Assembly: GCA_965198825.1 (NCBI GenBank)
Contig: CBDAQB010000003.1
Coordinates: 806,001 to 870,000, forward strand
DNA length: 64,000 nucleotides
Direction of reading: 5' to 3'
Source of the DNA: BOG-908 sp965198825
Lineage (GTDB): Bacteria > Pseudomonadota > Alphaproteobacteria > Acetobacterales > Acetobacteraceae
The notes beneath the pieces were generated by a model. That model saw only the letters and a program-made list of their open reading frames with translations. It was not told the origin of the DNA and did no database searches. Below, one piece after another: positions 28,657 to 37,524 of the stretch. The number at the start of each line of letters is the position of its first letter. Position 1 is the stretch's first letter. Made by a program: the position numbers and the translations under genes.

Positions 28657-29649
28657 CTAGAGCGGAAAATGACAAGCCGCTAAGCGGCCAGGTGCGACCT
28701 GGCGCAAGAGCGGACGTTCCTCGCGACAGACCGCTGCTGCTTTGGGGCAACGTGGGTGAAAGCGGCAGCCGGGCGGCGGATCCCAAGGGCTAGGGACTTC
28801 ACCGGCAATACGCGCGCGCGTGGCGCCCCGGCCGGGAACGGCGGCTAGCAGAGCGGTGGTGTAAGGATGCGCGGGACGAGCGAACATGTCCTGCGTTTCG
28901 CCGATCTCGACGACTGCGCCGAGGTACATCACGGCAGTACGCGTCGCGATCTGGCGCACTACGGCCAGGTCGTGGGCGATGAAGACGTAAGTCAGGCTCA
29001 GGCGCTCCTGCAAATCCATGAGCAGGTTCACGACCTGCGCCTGCACCGAGACGTCTAGCGCCGAGACAGGTTCGTCGGCGACGATGAGGTCGGGCTCCAG
29101 CGCGAGAGCGCGGGCGATGCCGATGCGCTGGCGCTGGCCGCCGGAGAATTCGTGCGGATAGCGGGCGAGGTGGTCCGCACGCAGGCCCACCAAGGCCATG
29201 AGCGCTTGCAAACGTTCCTGGATTTCAGTGGCGGGGCGCGATTTGCCGCCTGCGCCGGCGTGGACGCGCAGGGGCTCTGCAATGAGGTCGCCGACACGGC
29301 GGCGCGGATTGAGCGAGCCGTAGGGGTCCTGGAAAACCATCTGCATGCGCGGGCGGAGTTTGCGAAGGGCGCGGCCGGAGAGCCGGGCGAGGTCGATGCC
29401 GGCGAAAGTGACGCGGCCCTCGCTGAGCTCTTCCAGGCGAAGCATGCAGCGGCCGAGCGTGGATTTTCCGCAGCCGGATTCTCCGACAAGGGCAAGCGTC
29501 TCGCCGCGGGCGAGCTGCAGAGAGACGTTGTCGACGGCTTGCAATACGCGCCGGCCGCCGCTCAAGGCCGAGCCGGAAATGAAGCGCCTGCTGACACCGT
29601 CCAGTGACAACAGCGGAGCTAAGGCGTCGCTCATCGAGAGTGGGCTCAT
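28657..29649 (-). CDS. Dipeptide/oligopeptide-type ABC transporter ATPase (DppF/OppF family)
   Basis: The 330-residue ATPase has Walker A GESGCGKST (about 56-64), a Q-loop in MVFQDPYGSLNPRRRV, the signature FSGGQRQR, Walker B LIVADEP and the C-terminal oligopeptide-ATPase motif CRFHPRCPKA, whose cysteines can bind an iron-sulfur cluster in relatives. ATG 29649 overlaps the stop of the partner ATPase (ATGA). It is the last gene of a five-gene transport unit. Confidence 0.94.
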   Translation of the reverse strand: MSPLSMSDALAPLLSLDGVSRRFISGSALSGGRRVLQAVDNVSLQLARGETLALVGESGCGKSTLGRCMLRLEELSEGRVTFAGIDLARLSGRALRKLRPRMQMVFQDPYGSLNPRRRVGDLIAEPLRVHAGAGGKSRPATEIQERLQALMALVGLRADHLARYPHEFSGGQRQRIGIARALALEPDLIVADEPVSALDVSVQAQVVNLLMDLQERLSLTYVFIAHDLAVVRQIATRTAVMYLGAVVEIGETQDMFARPAHPYTTALLAAVPGRGATRARIAGEVPSPWDPPPGCRFHPRCPKAAAVCREERPLLRQVAPGRLAACHFPL

Positions 29650-30617
29650 GCAGCGGACTCTGCGACGAGGTGGCAAGCGGCGTCCTGGACGCCCGCGTGA
29701 TGAAGCGAGGGAAAGATGCTGCAGGCGCCAAAACGTTCTGGACAGCGGGGTTCGAACGGGCAGCCGGAGGGGATGTCGGCGGGAGAGGGTGGTGCGCCGG
29801 GAATCGCTGGCAAGCGGCGCGGTTTTTCGCCTTGCATCGGCGGAATGGCAGCGAGAAGGCCGCGCGTGTAGGGGTGTTTCGGGTGCGCGAAGAGAGCGGA
29901 GGAGGGGCCGCGTTCGACCATTCTTCCTGCGTACATCACCATGACCTTGCCGGCGATGTCGCGCACCACGCCCATGTCATGGGTGATGAGGATGATGCTT
30001 GAGCCGAAGTTTTCACGAAGTTGCTCTAGCAGGGCAAGGATTTGAGCCTGCACCGTGACGTCGAGTGCGGTGGTGGGTTCGTCGGCGATGAGCAGGGCAG
30101 GGTCACATGACAAAGCCATGGCGATCATGGCGCGCTGGCGCATGCCGCCGGAAAGCTCGTGCGGGTAGCGGTCGAACTGGCGTTCGGGGTTCGGCATGCC
30201 CATCAGCGCGAGCAGCTCGATGGCGCGGATTTTGGCGGCATGGCGGGAGAGTGGGCGGTGGGCCTGGATCTGCTCGACGATCTGCCACCCGACGCTGTGG
30301 ACGGGTGTCATGGCCGTCATCGGATCCTGGAAAACCATGGCGATCTTCTCGCCGCGCACCTTTCGCAGTTCGCGTCGGGAGAGGCCAACGAGTTCCTGAC
30401 CGCGAAAGCGGATGGAGCCGGTGATGATGGCGTTGGGATCTTCGATGAGCCCAACGGAGGCAAGCATGGAGATGGTCTTGCCCGAGCCCGATTCGCCCAC
30501 GATACCCAGGATTTCGCGCTCGGCCAGGCCGAAGGAGAGCTTGTGCACGGCGCGCACGAGGCCGCCGCGAGTGCGAAAGTCGATGCAGAGGTCGGTGACT
30601 TCGAAGAAGTCAGCCAC
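29646..30617 (-). CDS. Dipeptide/oligopeptide-type ABC transporter ATPase (DppD/OppD family)
   Basis: The 323-residue ATPase reads from GTG 30617 (MADFFEVTDLCIDF), overlapping the permease stop by 8 nt. It has Walker A GESGSGKT (about 41-48), VFQDPMTAMTPVHSVG, signature LSGGMRQR, Walker B LLIADEPTTALDV and a C-terminal CPFEPRCPERF motif. It forms a heterodimer with the DppF-type ATPase and drives the two permeases. A longer frame upstream overlaps the permease gene and is not used. Confidence 0.94.
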   Translation of the reverse strand: MADFFEVTDLCIDFRTRGGLVRAVHKLSFGLAEREILGIVGESGSGKTISMLASVGLIEDPNAIITGSIRFRGQELVGLSRRELRKVRGEKIAMVFQDPMTAMTPVHSVGWQIVEQIQAHRPLSRHAAKIRAIELLALMGMPNPERQFDRYPHELSGGMRQRAMIAMALSCDPALLIADEPTTALDVTVQAQILALLEQLRENFGSSIILITHDMGVVRDIAGKVMVMYAGRMVERGPSSALFAHPKHPYTRGLLAAIPPMQGEKPRRLPAIPGAPPSPADIPSGCPFEPRCPERFGACSIFPSLHHAGVQDAACHLVAESAA

Positions 30618-31587
30618 GCTTGGCACGCACGCGCGGATCGAGAAAGACATAGGCCACGTCAACGGCCGCGTTCGCTGCCACGACGAAGAAGGAGGCATAC
30701 ATGACGGTCGCCATGATGACTGGCAAATCGAGGCTTTGCAGCGCCTCGAAGGTGAGTTTGCCGACACCTTGCAGGCCGTAGACCACTTCTGTCAGGAGCG
30801 CGCCGCCTCCCACAAGGGCGCCGAAATCGAGGCCAAAGAGGGAGACGAAGCTGATGAGCGACATGCGCAAGACATGGCGCAGCATGACGCGCGTTTCCGA
30901 AAGGCCCTTGGCCCGTGCAGTGCGGACGAAATCCTCCTGCATGGTTTCGATCAGAGCAGCACGCAGGACGCGGCCGTAGAGGCCAATGTAGAGCAGGGCT
31001 AGGGTGATCCAGGGGATCAGCAGAGTCTTGAACCAGAGCCAGGGATTTTCGGTGATAGGCGTGTAGCCGAGCGGTGGCACCCAGTGGAACAGCCAGCTGT
31101 CATGCAGCCGGCTTTGGGTTACCAGGTTGGCGACTTCACCCACCCAGAAGACGGGCATCGAAATGCCTATCAGGCCTGCGAGCATGAGGCCGCGGTCAAT
31201 CAGTGTGCCGCGTGTGAGTGCCGCTGTCATGCCGATGGCGATGCCTGCGATCACCCAGACCACGGCGGCGCCGAAGACGAGCGAGAGGGTGACAGGCGTA
31301 TCTTCGATGATCTCGGGAATGATCCGCTGGCCGCGGTTGACGAAGCTGGTGAGATCCTGCGTGACGAAGAGCCGTTTCATCATCAGCACATATTGCACGG
31401 GCATCGGACGGTCGAAGCCGAAATCGTGCCTGACCGCCGCCAGCACCTGCGGCGTCGCGTTCTTGCCGGCGATGCGGGCGGCGGGATCAGCACCTGGAGT
31501 CGCGAAGAAGATCAGGAACACCAGGATGCTGATGCCGAGCATGACGAACGCCATTTGCCCGAGGCGCTGCAGGAGAGCGAGCGCCAT
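30610..31587 (-). CDS. ABC transporter permease (DppB/OppB family)
   Basis: The 325-residue permease has an N-terminal helix (QMAFVMLGISILVFLIFF), the conserved PGADPAARIAGKNATP loop, and about five further helices with the EAA-type coupling loop RTARAKGLSETRVMLRHVLR. ATG 31587 overlaps the preceding permease stop by one base. It forms the channel with the DppC-type permease and imports peptides or similar ligands. Confidence 0.94.
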   Translation of the reverse strand: MALALLQRLGQMAFVMLGISILVFLIFFATPGADPAARIAGKNATPQVLAAVRHDFGFDRPMPVQYVLMMKRLFVTQDLTSFVNRGQRIIPEIIEDTPVTLSLVFGAAVVWVIAGIAIGMTAALTRGTLIDRGLMLAGLIGISMPVFWVGEVANLVTQSRLHDSWLFHWVPPLGYTPITENPWLWFKTLLIPWITLALLYIGLYGRVLRAALIETMQEDFVRTARAKGLSETRVMLRHVLRMSLISFVSLFGLDFGALVGGGALLTEVVYGLQGVGKLTFEALQSLDLPVIMATVMYASFFVVAANAAVDVAYVFLDPRVRAKRG

Positions 31588-32570
31588 CAGCCCTGCACCC
31601 GCAGCTTGGCGCGTGGATCGAGCGCGTCGCGCACGCCGTCGCCGAGCACGTTCAGGGCCAGAACGGTTAGAACGATGCACAGGCCTGGCGCGATGGCGAC
31701 AAGCGGGCGCTGGTAGATCAGTGTCTGGCCGTCGGCGATGATGGTGCCCCAACTCGCGGATGGCGGCTGCACGCCGATGGAGAGGAAGGAGAGAGCGCTT
31801 TCGGTGAGCAGGTTCAAAGCCATAATGAGCGGTGCGAACACGATCAGGCTGGAGGCGACGTTCGGCAGGATATCGCGCAGCAGAATGCGCGCCGGGGGCA
31901 CGCCTAGCGCGCGCGCCGCGAGAACGAAATCGCTGCGTTTCAGCGCGAGCACCTGGCCGCGCACCGGCCTTGCTGCGTAAGGCACATAGACGATGCCGAT
32001 GATGACGATGGGGAGCAGCAGATCATCGGCACTCACCACGATCGGGCCGATGCGCAATCCTTGTGAGATGAGCACGATGGAAAGCGAGATAGCCAGGAGA
32101 TAGACGGGAAATGCCCAGAGGATATCCAGGAAGCGCGAAAGGAGCTGGTCTATCCAGCCGCCGAAAAAGCCGGCGCAAATGCCGACGATCGCTGCCAGGG
32201 TCAGGCAAAGAACCGTCGCCGAGCCGGCGATGAGCAGTGAATTGCGGCCGCCGTAGAGCAGGCGGGCGGCGACGTCACGCCCCTGGCCGTCGGCGCCGAG
32301 AAAGTAGGCGCCGTGCCAAGTGGGGCCGATCGGCGCTGAGCCCAGGTGAAGCGGGTTATCAGCGGCCTGGATGATGTCCTGCTGGCGCCCGTCGATCGTG
32401 ACTGAACCATCCAGGTGCGGCCTGAAGGGATCGGTGCCGGCTATTGCGGAGGCGTAGACGGGTGCGGCGAGGCAGGCGGCGAGGATGAGGAGGAAGCCGA
32501 GGAGTGCTGCCATGGCGGCGCGGTCGGCAAGGAGTTTGCGCGAGGCGGCTTTCCAGGGGCCTTCGGTCAT
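31587..32570 (-). CDS. ABC transporter permease (DppC/OppC family)
   Basis: The 327-residue permease has the DppC pattern: an N-terminal helix, a periplasmic loop containing HLGSAPIGPTWHGAYFLGADGQGRDVAARLLYG, then helices and the coupling loop DFVLAARALGVPPARILLRD. ATG 32570 (MTEGPWKAAS) has no clear ribosome site, and palindromic element E lies 9 nt upstream. An in-frame extension into that element is not used. The gene follows the binding-protein gene in the same direction. Confidence 0.92.
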   Translation of the reverse strand: MTEGPWKAASRKLLADRAAMAALLGFLLILAACLAAPVYASAIAGTDPFRPHLDGSVTIDGRQQDIIQAADNPLHLGSAPIGPTWHGAYFLGADGQGRDVAARLLYGGRNSLLIAGSATVLCLTLAAIVGICAGFFGGWIDQLLSRFLDILWAFPVYLLAISLSIVLISQGLRIGPIVVSADDLLLPIVIIGIVYVPYAARPVRGQVLALKRSDFVLAARALGVPPARILLRDILPNVASSLIVFAPLIMALNLLTESALSFLSIGVQPPSASWGTIIADGQTLIYQRPLVAIAPGLCIVLTVLALNVLGDGVRDALDPRAKLRVQG

Positions 32571-32579
32571 AGGAAGCGA

Positions 32580-32696
32580 GTTCTTTTTTGAAAAAAAGAA
32601 CCAAAAAACTTTTGCACTCTGGTTCTGAGCCCGATGGTCAACGGTGTCCCGCACCAAGGAGTAAAAGTTTTTTGCTTCTTTTTTTCAAAAAAGAAG
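32580..32696. repeat. A/T-rich palindromic element, copy E (two arms), inside a transport operon
   Basis: The left arm (32580-32614) has a G-C closing pair, the right arm (32662-32696) a C-G pair; the 47-nt spacer is unrelated to the others I compared. It lies between binding-protein and permease genes on the same strand: 13 nt after the stop of the former and 9 nt before the start of the latter. It may set different expression of binding protein and membrane components, as REP sequences do in some periplasmic transport operons. Confidence 0.9.
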
Positions 32697-32709
32697 ACCT
32701 TGCTTCCCG

Positions 32710-34392
32710 TCACTTCACCCAAGCCTGCGAAAGCATCGCGTGAAAAAGTGGGTGAAACATGAAGTTGCCATACCGCGCAGAGACAAAGTCCAAATAGTGC
32801 AGCTGGAACAAGGTCGCCATAGGCGACTGATCGGTGATCTTGTGATCGACGTCGGCCCAAAGCGCGTTCGCTGCCGTATCGTCGATCCCCTCCAGGGCGA
32901 GGGCATGTTCCATCTCGGCATCGATGCCGTGGTCGCAGAATTCGCTCATGTTGATGGAGGCATCGGAGCCGAGGTGAATGGAACTGCAGGAGAGCAGCAC
33001 TTGCAGGAAGTCCGAGGCGGCCGGGTAGTCCTGGAACCAGTCGGTTAGGCCGATCTGCACGTGGTTCGAGGAGTTCTGCAGGTAGGTGTCGCGTATGTCG
33101 AACGAGACGGTGTGGATGCTGGCCTTGAAGCCGATGTCGTTCAGCACGCTTTGCAGGTAGATGCCCATGCTGCGCTCGACCTCCTTGTCGGACGTGACGA
33201 GCGTGACTGCAGCACCTTCCGTGCCACTCTCCCGCACAAGGGCGCGTGCGCGTTCGAGGTCGGGGGCGCTCCAGGTTTCACCGGGATTCTTCGTGTAGGG
33301 ACAATAGGCTTTGAAGCCCGGCTCGCCGTTGGGAAGCATCTGGCAGAGGGGCGTTCCCAGGGCCGGGCCGCCGTAGAGGTTGGCCAGCGCGTGGCGGTTC
33401 ACGGCGAAGGCGACGGCCTGGCGTGCGGCAAGCTTGTCGAAGGGAGGCAGGTGCGTAGCCATGAAGACGTAGTAGTAGGCGAGCAGCGTATCGATGTGGG
33501 CCTGACTGGTGTAGCGGCGGCCGATTTCGTCCAGCCGGTCGAGGGGCTTTTCGTCATACATCCAGTCGATGGCGCCGGTCTCCACTTCGGTGACTTCGGA
33601 TTCGTCCTGTAGGCCGAAGCGGTAATCTATCTCGTCCACGTAGCCGTCGGGTTGGGCGTCGGCGCTCCATTCGTGAAAATATGGGTTGCGCACGATGTGC
33701 ATGCGGCGCGAGGGATTGTAGCTCTCGACCATGTAGGGGCCGGTGGCGGCGGGCGGCGTCGTGCCGAGATCGCGCATCGGCGTGTTCGCCGGGAGGATGC
33801 TGGCGAAGGGGAGGGCGATCTGCTGGAGGAATTCATGGTCGGGGTGCTTGAGGTGGATCTTGATCTCACGCGTGGCGGGATCGGCCTCGATGCCGCCGGC
33901 GAGCGTGCAGGTCGCCGGCACATCGAGACAGGCGTCGGCGCCGACGATGGCGGCGTACCAACTTCCCGAGTTGGGGCCTAGGACCTTGAAGATGCGCTGG
34001 TAGGAGGCGACGACGTCAGCGGTGGTGACTTCGGCGCCGGTCGAGAAGCGGATGCCGCGCCGCAGATGGAAGACGTAGGTGGTGCCGTTGTCGCGCACGT
34101 CGGGCATCGCTTCGGCGAGGTCGGGCACGAGTTCGGTGCCGCTGCTGTCGGCGACGTGTCGGAAGGCGATGAGCCCATCCTGGGTGAAGAAATAGAGCTG
34201 CCAAAGCTGCTCTTCGTAGTTGATCATCGGGTCGATCGTGCCGGCCGCCTGCATGGCGGAGAGATGCAGGACGCCGCCTCGGTGGGCACGCATGAGGGCA
34301 GCGCGGTCCTGGGCATGGGACACACTGCTTGTCGCAAGGCATAGAAAAAGGGCCGCGCTGGTAAGCGCGGCCCTCTTCTTAGGCGTTGTCAG
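32710..34392 (-). CDS. Periplasmic solute-binding protein of peptide/dipeptide ABC transporter family
   Basis: The protein is a family 5 extracellular solute-binding protein: GGVLHLSAMQAAGTIDPM, LVPDLAEAMPDV, TYVFHLRRGIRFSTG, ATGPYMVESYNPSRRMHIVRN and ARQAVAFAVNRHALANL are typical. A good signal peptide (TTPKKRAALTSAALFLCLAT to VSHAQ) is encoded, but there is no ATG, GTG or TTG in front of it; the best start is CTG 34392, 2 nt after the receptor stop (560 residues). Other starts, such as GTG near 34328 or ATG near 34310, would lose the signal. A terminator hairpin lies within the signal-peptide codons. The upstream TonB receptor suggests the ligand is taken up through both membranes. Confidence 0.85.
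   Translation of the reverse strand: MTTPKKRAALTSAALFLCLATSSVSHAQDRAALMRAHRGGVLHLSAMQAAGTIDPMINYEEQLWQLYFFTQDGLIAFRHVADSSGTELVPDLAEAMPDVRDNGTTYVFHLRRGIRFSTGAEVTTADVVASYQRIFKVLGPNSGSWYAAIVGADACLDVPATCTLAGGIEADPATREIKIHLKHPDHEFLQQIALPFASILPANTPMRDLGTTPPAATGPYMVESYNPSRRMHIVRNPYFHEWSADAQPDGYVDEIDYRFGLQDESEVTEVETGAIDWMYDEKPLDRLDEIGRRYTSQAHIDTLLAYYYVFMATHLPPFDKLAARQAVAFAVNRHALANLYGGPALGTPLCQMLPNGEPGFKAYCPYTKNPGETWSAPDLERARALVRESGTEGAAVTLVTSDKEVERSMGIYLQSVLNDIGFKASIHTVSFDIRDTYLQNSSNHVQIGLTDWFQDYPAASDFLQVLLSCSSIHLGSDASINMSEFCDHGIDAEMEHALALEGIDDTAANALWADVDHKITDQSPMATLFQLHYLDFVSARYGNFMFHPLFHAMLSQAWVK
34344..34373 (-). terminator. Rho-independent terminator overlapping a signal-peptide coding region
   Basis: On the minus strand a perfect 10-bp stem GGGCCGCGCT-TACC-AGCGCGGCCC (34373-34350) is followed by TTTTT (34349-34345). 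It begins 21 nt after the TonB receptor stop, so it is well placed as its terminator. It also lies within the codons of the signal peptide of the following binding protein, so any readthrough transcript must pass it. Confidence 0.88.
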
Positions 34393-34394
34393 GA

Positions 34395-37226
34395 TCAGAA
34401 GCGTGCCGAAACGGTGAAGAACACGCTGAACGGCTGACCCGGGATGGCGTCGGCGAACAGCGGGGAGCAGTTGTATTGGCTGCCCACCGGGTTGGCATTG
34501 GTGGCCGGGCAAGCAGAAGGCGACACCTGCTTGTAGTAGTATTGGTAGAAGCGTGCGTCGAAGAGGTTCTGGATGTTGAGGTCGAACTTCACGTGCTTGA
34601 GCACGGGAAGGTAGGGCGTCGGCAGAGTGTAGTTCGCATCCAGGTTGAAGACGGCGAAAGGCGAGATCCCGCCATGTGGGTCATACACTGTGGCGCCCGA
34701 GAGCTGGCTGAAGCGAGTGCAGGATGACGGCGGGTTCGGGTTCGACGACGAGCAGCTGGCCGGAGTGGCAGCGCCGGTGTTTGGTGCAAGCCCTGGGAAG
34801 TCGGGGAATGGCGTGCTGCCGCTGATGTCGTAAGTCGTGCTTTGGTGACCGGTATAGGTGCCGCTGAAGCGAACGTCGATGGCGTCGTCGGCCATGAACG
34901 TGCTCTTGTGATGGAAATCGACGCCGAAGGTGGACAGCCAATCCGGAACGTTGGTGACAGGGTCACCCTTGATGGCAATGCCGTACTGGTCCTGCGCCAC
35001 CGTGTCGAATGCAAAGTCGGTCTTCAGATACTTCGCCAACACGTGCGAGAAGTTCGCGAACAGATCGACATCGCGAGTCAGCACATATTGTGCGCTGCCC
35101 TCGACGCCCTTGAACTCACGCTGACCATCGTTGTTGTAGATCGTCTGACCGATCGATGGGCCTGATTCTGAGGTGTAGAAACCGAAGTCGCGATCCACCT
35201 TCTGGTAGAAGTAGTCGATGCTCAGAGCGATGTTGTTGGTGTTGTACTTCACGCCGCCTTCGTAAAGGTGGACGATCGAGGCGCCAGGCGGCGTGCCGGC
35301 GGCGTTGGGCGAGAAGTCGGTCACCGGTGCGAACAGCGCGGACTGGCCGGTGCTGCCGTAAACCGACAAGCCCTTCAGAGCCGGAGCGATCTTGTCGAAG
35401 TCGTAGCTGACGTTGAAGAACGGCAGATACTCGCGGTCCCACTTCGTCTGCTTGTAAGGAATGTAGGCGAACTGAGCGAAGCTGAACTCGTTGCTCTGCT
35501 TGAAGCTCGAGAACGTTCCTTCGACTGTTAGGCCTGGCGTGATGTGTAGCGTATTATCGAGCAGGTCGATCTTGTCCTGGATAAAGCCCTGCATGATGGT
35601 GCGCTGCACGCCACCGTCGAAGCCGCCACCAAAGATGTTGTCAAGGTTACCCGGCGTCTGGGCAATGTTCGGCGTTCCACCGAAGAATGATTGGCCGGAC
35701 GGCGCCGTTTCCTTCGCAAAAAGACCACCAATCTTGATGGTGTTCGAAATACCAAAGATCTCCGGCGGCAGGATCGTGAGGCGAGGCTGCACGCCGTAGG
35801 TATAGGACTGACCAACCCCGAGTTCACCATTCAAGCCGCAAGGGGCCACGCCACCCTGTGCCGTGTAAGCCGCAACGTAGGATGCAGGGCAGTTCTTGGA
35901 TCCGGGGGGATAGGCTGCCAGTGGGTTATACGGATAGACGCCAGCTTTGTAGAGTGGACCTCCAGGACCGTAGTAAGACCCGTAGTTGAAGCCTGCCGGC
36001 GTGTTGATGAATGGTGCGGAGCCGCCAACTGCAGCCGGATTGAAGTCGCCGATTGGCGGGCTGACGGCGAGCGAACCGTAGGTTTCGGTCGAGTTGTCGT
36101 TCTTGAGCAGGAAGCCGGTGATGCCTGCGCTGACGTAGTCGTTGATGTAAGTCTCATCCTTGAGGATGATCGTCAGATAGTCGTTGTTCTCGAAGCCGAA
36201 GTCCTGTGACGTCGGATAGTTGCTGAACAGGCCGTTCTTCTGCAGATAGGGGATCGGAATCGGCTCGTTCTGAATATAGCCCTTGCCGGTGTTGTAGAGT
36301 ACCGTCGCCTGGAACTTGGACAGGCCATCGTCGTAGGGCTTGTCGAAAGCAAACTCCATCTCGTTTTCACGGGTTCCCGTGTAGTCGATGAAGCCGGCGG
36401 TTTGCAGGTTATAGTAGTTCAACAGGATCTTGGGCGCGTTATCGCCAGAGCCGAGCAGGCCGTCGAGAGAGCCGGAGTTCAGTTCGAAGCCGCTCTTGTA
36501 CGTCTGGAACGAGCCTACGCTGCCGACCACATCGACATAGAAGTCGTTCGTTGGGCGCTTCGTATCATACGAGATCGTGCCGCCGATGGTGCCGAAGGTG
36601 TTCTTGTCGGGGTAGGCGATGCCTGGATAGATCGACACGCCGCTGATCTGGCCGAGCGTGAACACGCCGCCGATGTTGTTCGTGATGGATGAAGAGCCGG
36701 GTGCCAGCAAGTCTTGCACAGGAACGTCGTCCAGCGTCTGCGCCGTCTCGAGGCCGCGTGCACCGCGGATCGTCAACTCAGGCGCGCTGTCGCCGATGCT
36801 CTGCTGATAGACGTAGATCGAGGGTGCCTGGCGAAGCAGGGTCTGCGGGCTGCCGCTGACGCCTGTCTGGGTGATCTGACGCGCATCGAGCTCGGTCACC
36901 GCGGAGGGTGAGTTCTTCTCTTTGACCAAGCGGCGCTGCGCCTTGACGACGATGCTTTCAGAAGCGCCACGGCTCACATTTGGCGGAATTTCCTGACCCG
37001 GCGTGTTGGCGTTCGTCGGCAGCCTCGTGCGCCCGGTCGGCGTCGGCAACTCGGTTTGAGCCAACTGCATACCCAAGCTCACCTGCGGCGACGTTGTGGT
37101 CGCAGCGGTGTCCGCCCGGCCGCCGGTGACTGGAACGACGGAGGCGACAAGGCCGCAGGCGGAGAACAGCATCAAGCCCCGTCGGAACGACAGCGCCTTT
37201 CTGGAAGAGCGGGTTGGAATGGTCAT
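34395..37226 (-). CDS. TonB-dependent outer membrane receptor
   Basis: The 943-residue receptor has a signal peptide (about 1-38), a TonB-box-like SESIVVKAQ near residue 90, a plug domain (about 105-225; LLRQAPSIYV, ELTIRGARGLETAQTLDDVPV, GGTISYDTKRP) and a 22-strand-type barrel with a terminal Phe (FFTVSARF). The ligand cannot be told from sequence. It is followed directly by a peptide-type binding protein and ABC transporter in the same direction, suggesting a small peptide, siderophore or metal-chelate substrate. The ribosome site is weak (GGGGGCC). Confidence 0.93.
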   Translation of the reverse strand: MTIPTRSSRKALSFRRGLMLFSACGLVASVVPVTGGRADTAATTTSPQVSLGMQLAQTELPTPTGRTRLPTNANTPGQEIPPNVSRGASESIVVKAQRRLVKEKNSPSAVTELDARQITQTGVSGSPQTLLRQAPSIYVYQQSIGDSAPELTIRGARGLETAQTLDDVPVQDLLAPGSSSITNNIGGVFTLGQISGVSIYPGIAYPDKNTFGTIGGTISYDTKRPTNDFYVDVVGSVGSFQTYKSGFELNSGSLDGLLGSGDNAPKILLNYYNLQTAGFIDYTGTRENEMEFAFDKPYDDGLSKFQATVLYNTGKGYIQNEPIPIPYLQKNGLFSNYPTSQDFGFENNDYLTIILKDETYINDYVSAGITGFLLKNDNSTETYGSLAVSPPIGDFNPAAVGGSAPFINTPAGFNYGSYYGPGGPLYKAGVYPYNPLAAYPPGSKNCPASYVAAYTAQGGVAPCGLNGELGVGQSYTYGVQPRLTILPPEIFGISNTIKIGGLFAKETAPSGQSFFGGTPNIAQTPGNLDNIFGGGFDGGVQRTIMQGFIQDKIDLLDNTLHITPGLTVEGTFSSFKQSNEFSFAQFAYIPYKQTKWDREYLPFFNVSYDFDKIAPALKGLSVYGSTGQSALFAPVTDFSPNAAGTPPGASIVHLYEGGVKYNTNNIALSIDYFYQKVDRDFGFYTSESGPSIGQTIYNNDGQREFKGVEGSAQYVLTRDVDLFANFSHVLAKYLKTDFAFDTVAQDQYGIAIKGDPVTNVPDWLSTFGVDFHHKSTFMADDAIDVRFSGTYTGHQSTTYDISGSTPFPDFPGLAPNTGAATPASCSSSNPNPPSSCTRFSQLSGATVYDPHGGISPFAVFNLDANYTLPTPYLPVLKHVKFDLNIQNLFDARFYQYYYKQVSPSACPATNANPVGSQYNCSPLFADAIPGQPFSVFFTVSARF

Positions 37227-37476
37227 TTGGCCCCCAAACGATCAAAACTTCATCCGTGGCGGCGCCACGAGTGAGCAAAAATGCCGTGGGAGCTTAGGGA
37301 AGAGGCAGTGTGCCGCGGCCCGCTCCCACGATGGCGTGAGATTGCAGCGCGGTTACGGACCTTCGCAACCCTGTATATGCAGGCGGAGCACACAACCGGG
37401 GTGGTGTTGTGTTCGCAGGGCAACAGTCGATGGATGGCGTTTGTATCGGAAAAGACACAATTTAGCAGGGTATCGG

Positions 37477-37514
37477 CTTGCTGGCGAAAGGATTTCTCCT
37501 TTCGCCAGCAAGCT
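37477..37514. terminator. 17-bp perfect hairpin after the second receptor gene
   Basis: GCTTGCTGGCGAAAGGA (37477-37493) pairs fully with TCCTTTCGCCAGCAAGC (37498-37514) around TTTC. It lies 11 nt beyond the stop of the minus-strand receptor gene (37525), the right place for a 3'-end structure. No T run follows on the minus strand, so a Rho-independent role is uncertain. The rest of 37227-37476 holds the promoter region of the first receptor; I see no gene there. Confidence 0.7.
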
Positions 37515-37524
37515 TTAGGCGTGG

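Noticed and set aside
30618..30767. N-terminal extension of the DppD-type ATPase to 30767
   Set aside because: It would overlap the permease gene by about 150 nt and adds a non-homologous Ser/Arg-rich stretch; GTG 30617 fits the family start.
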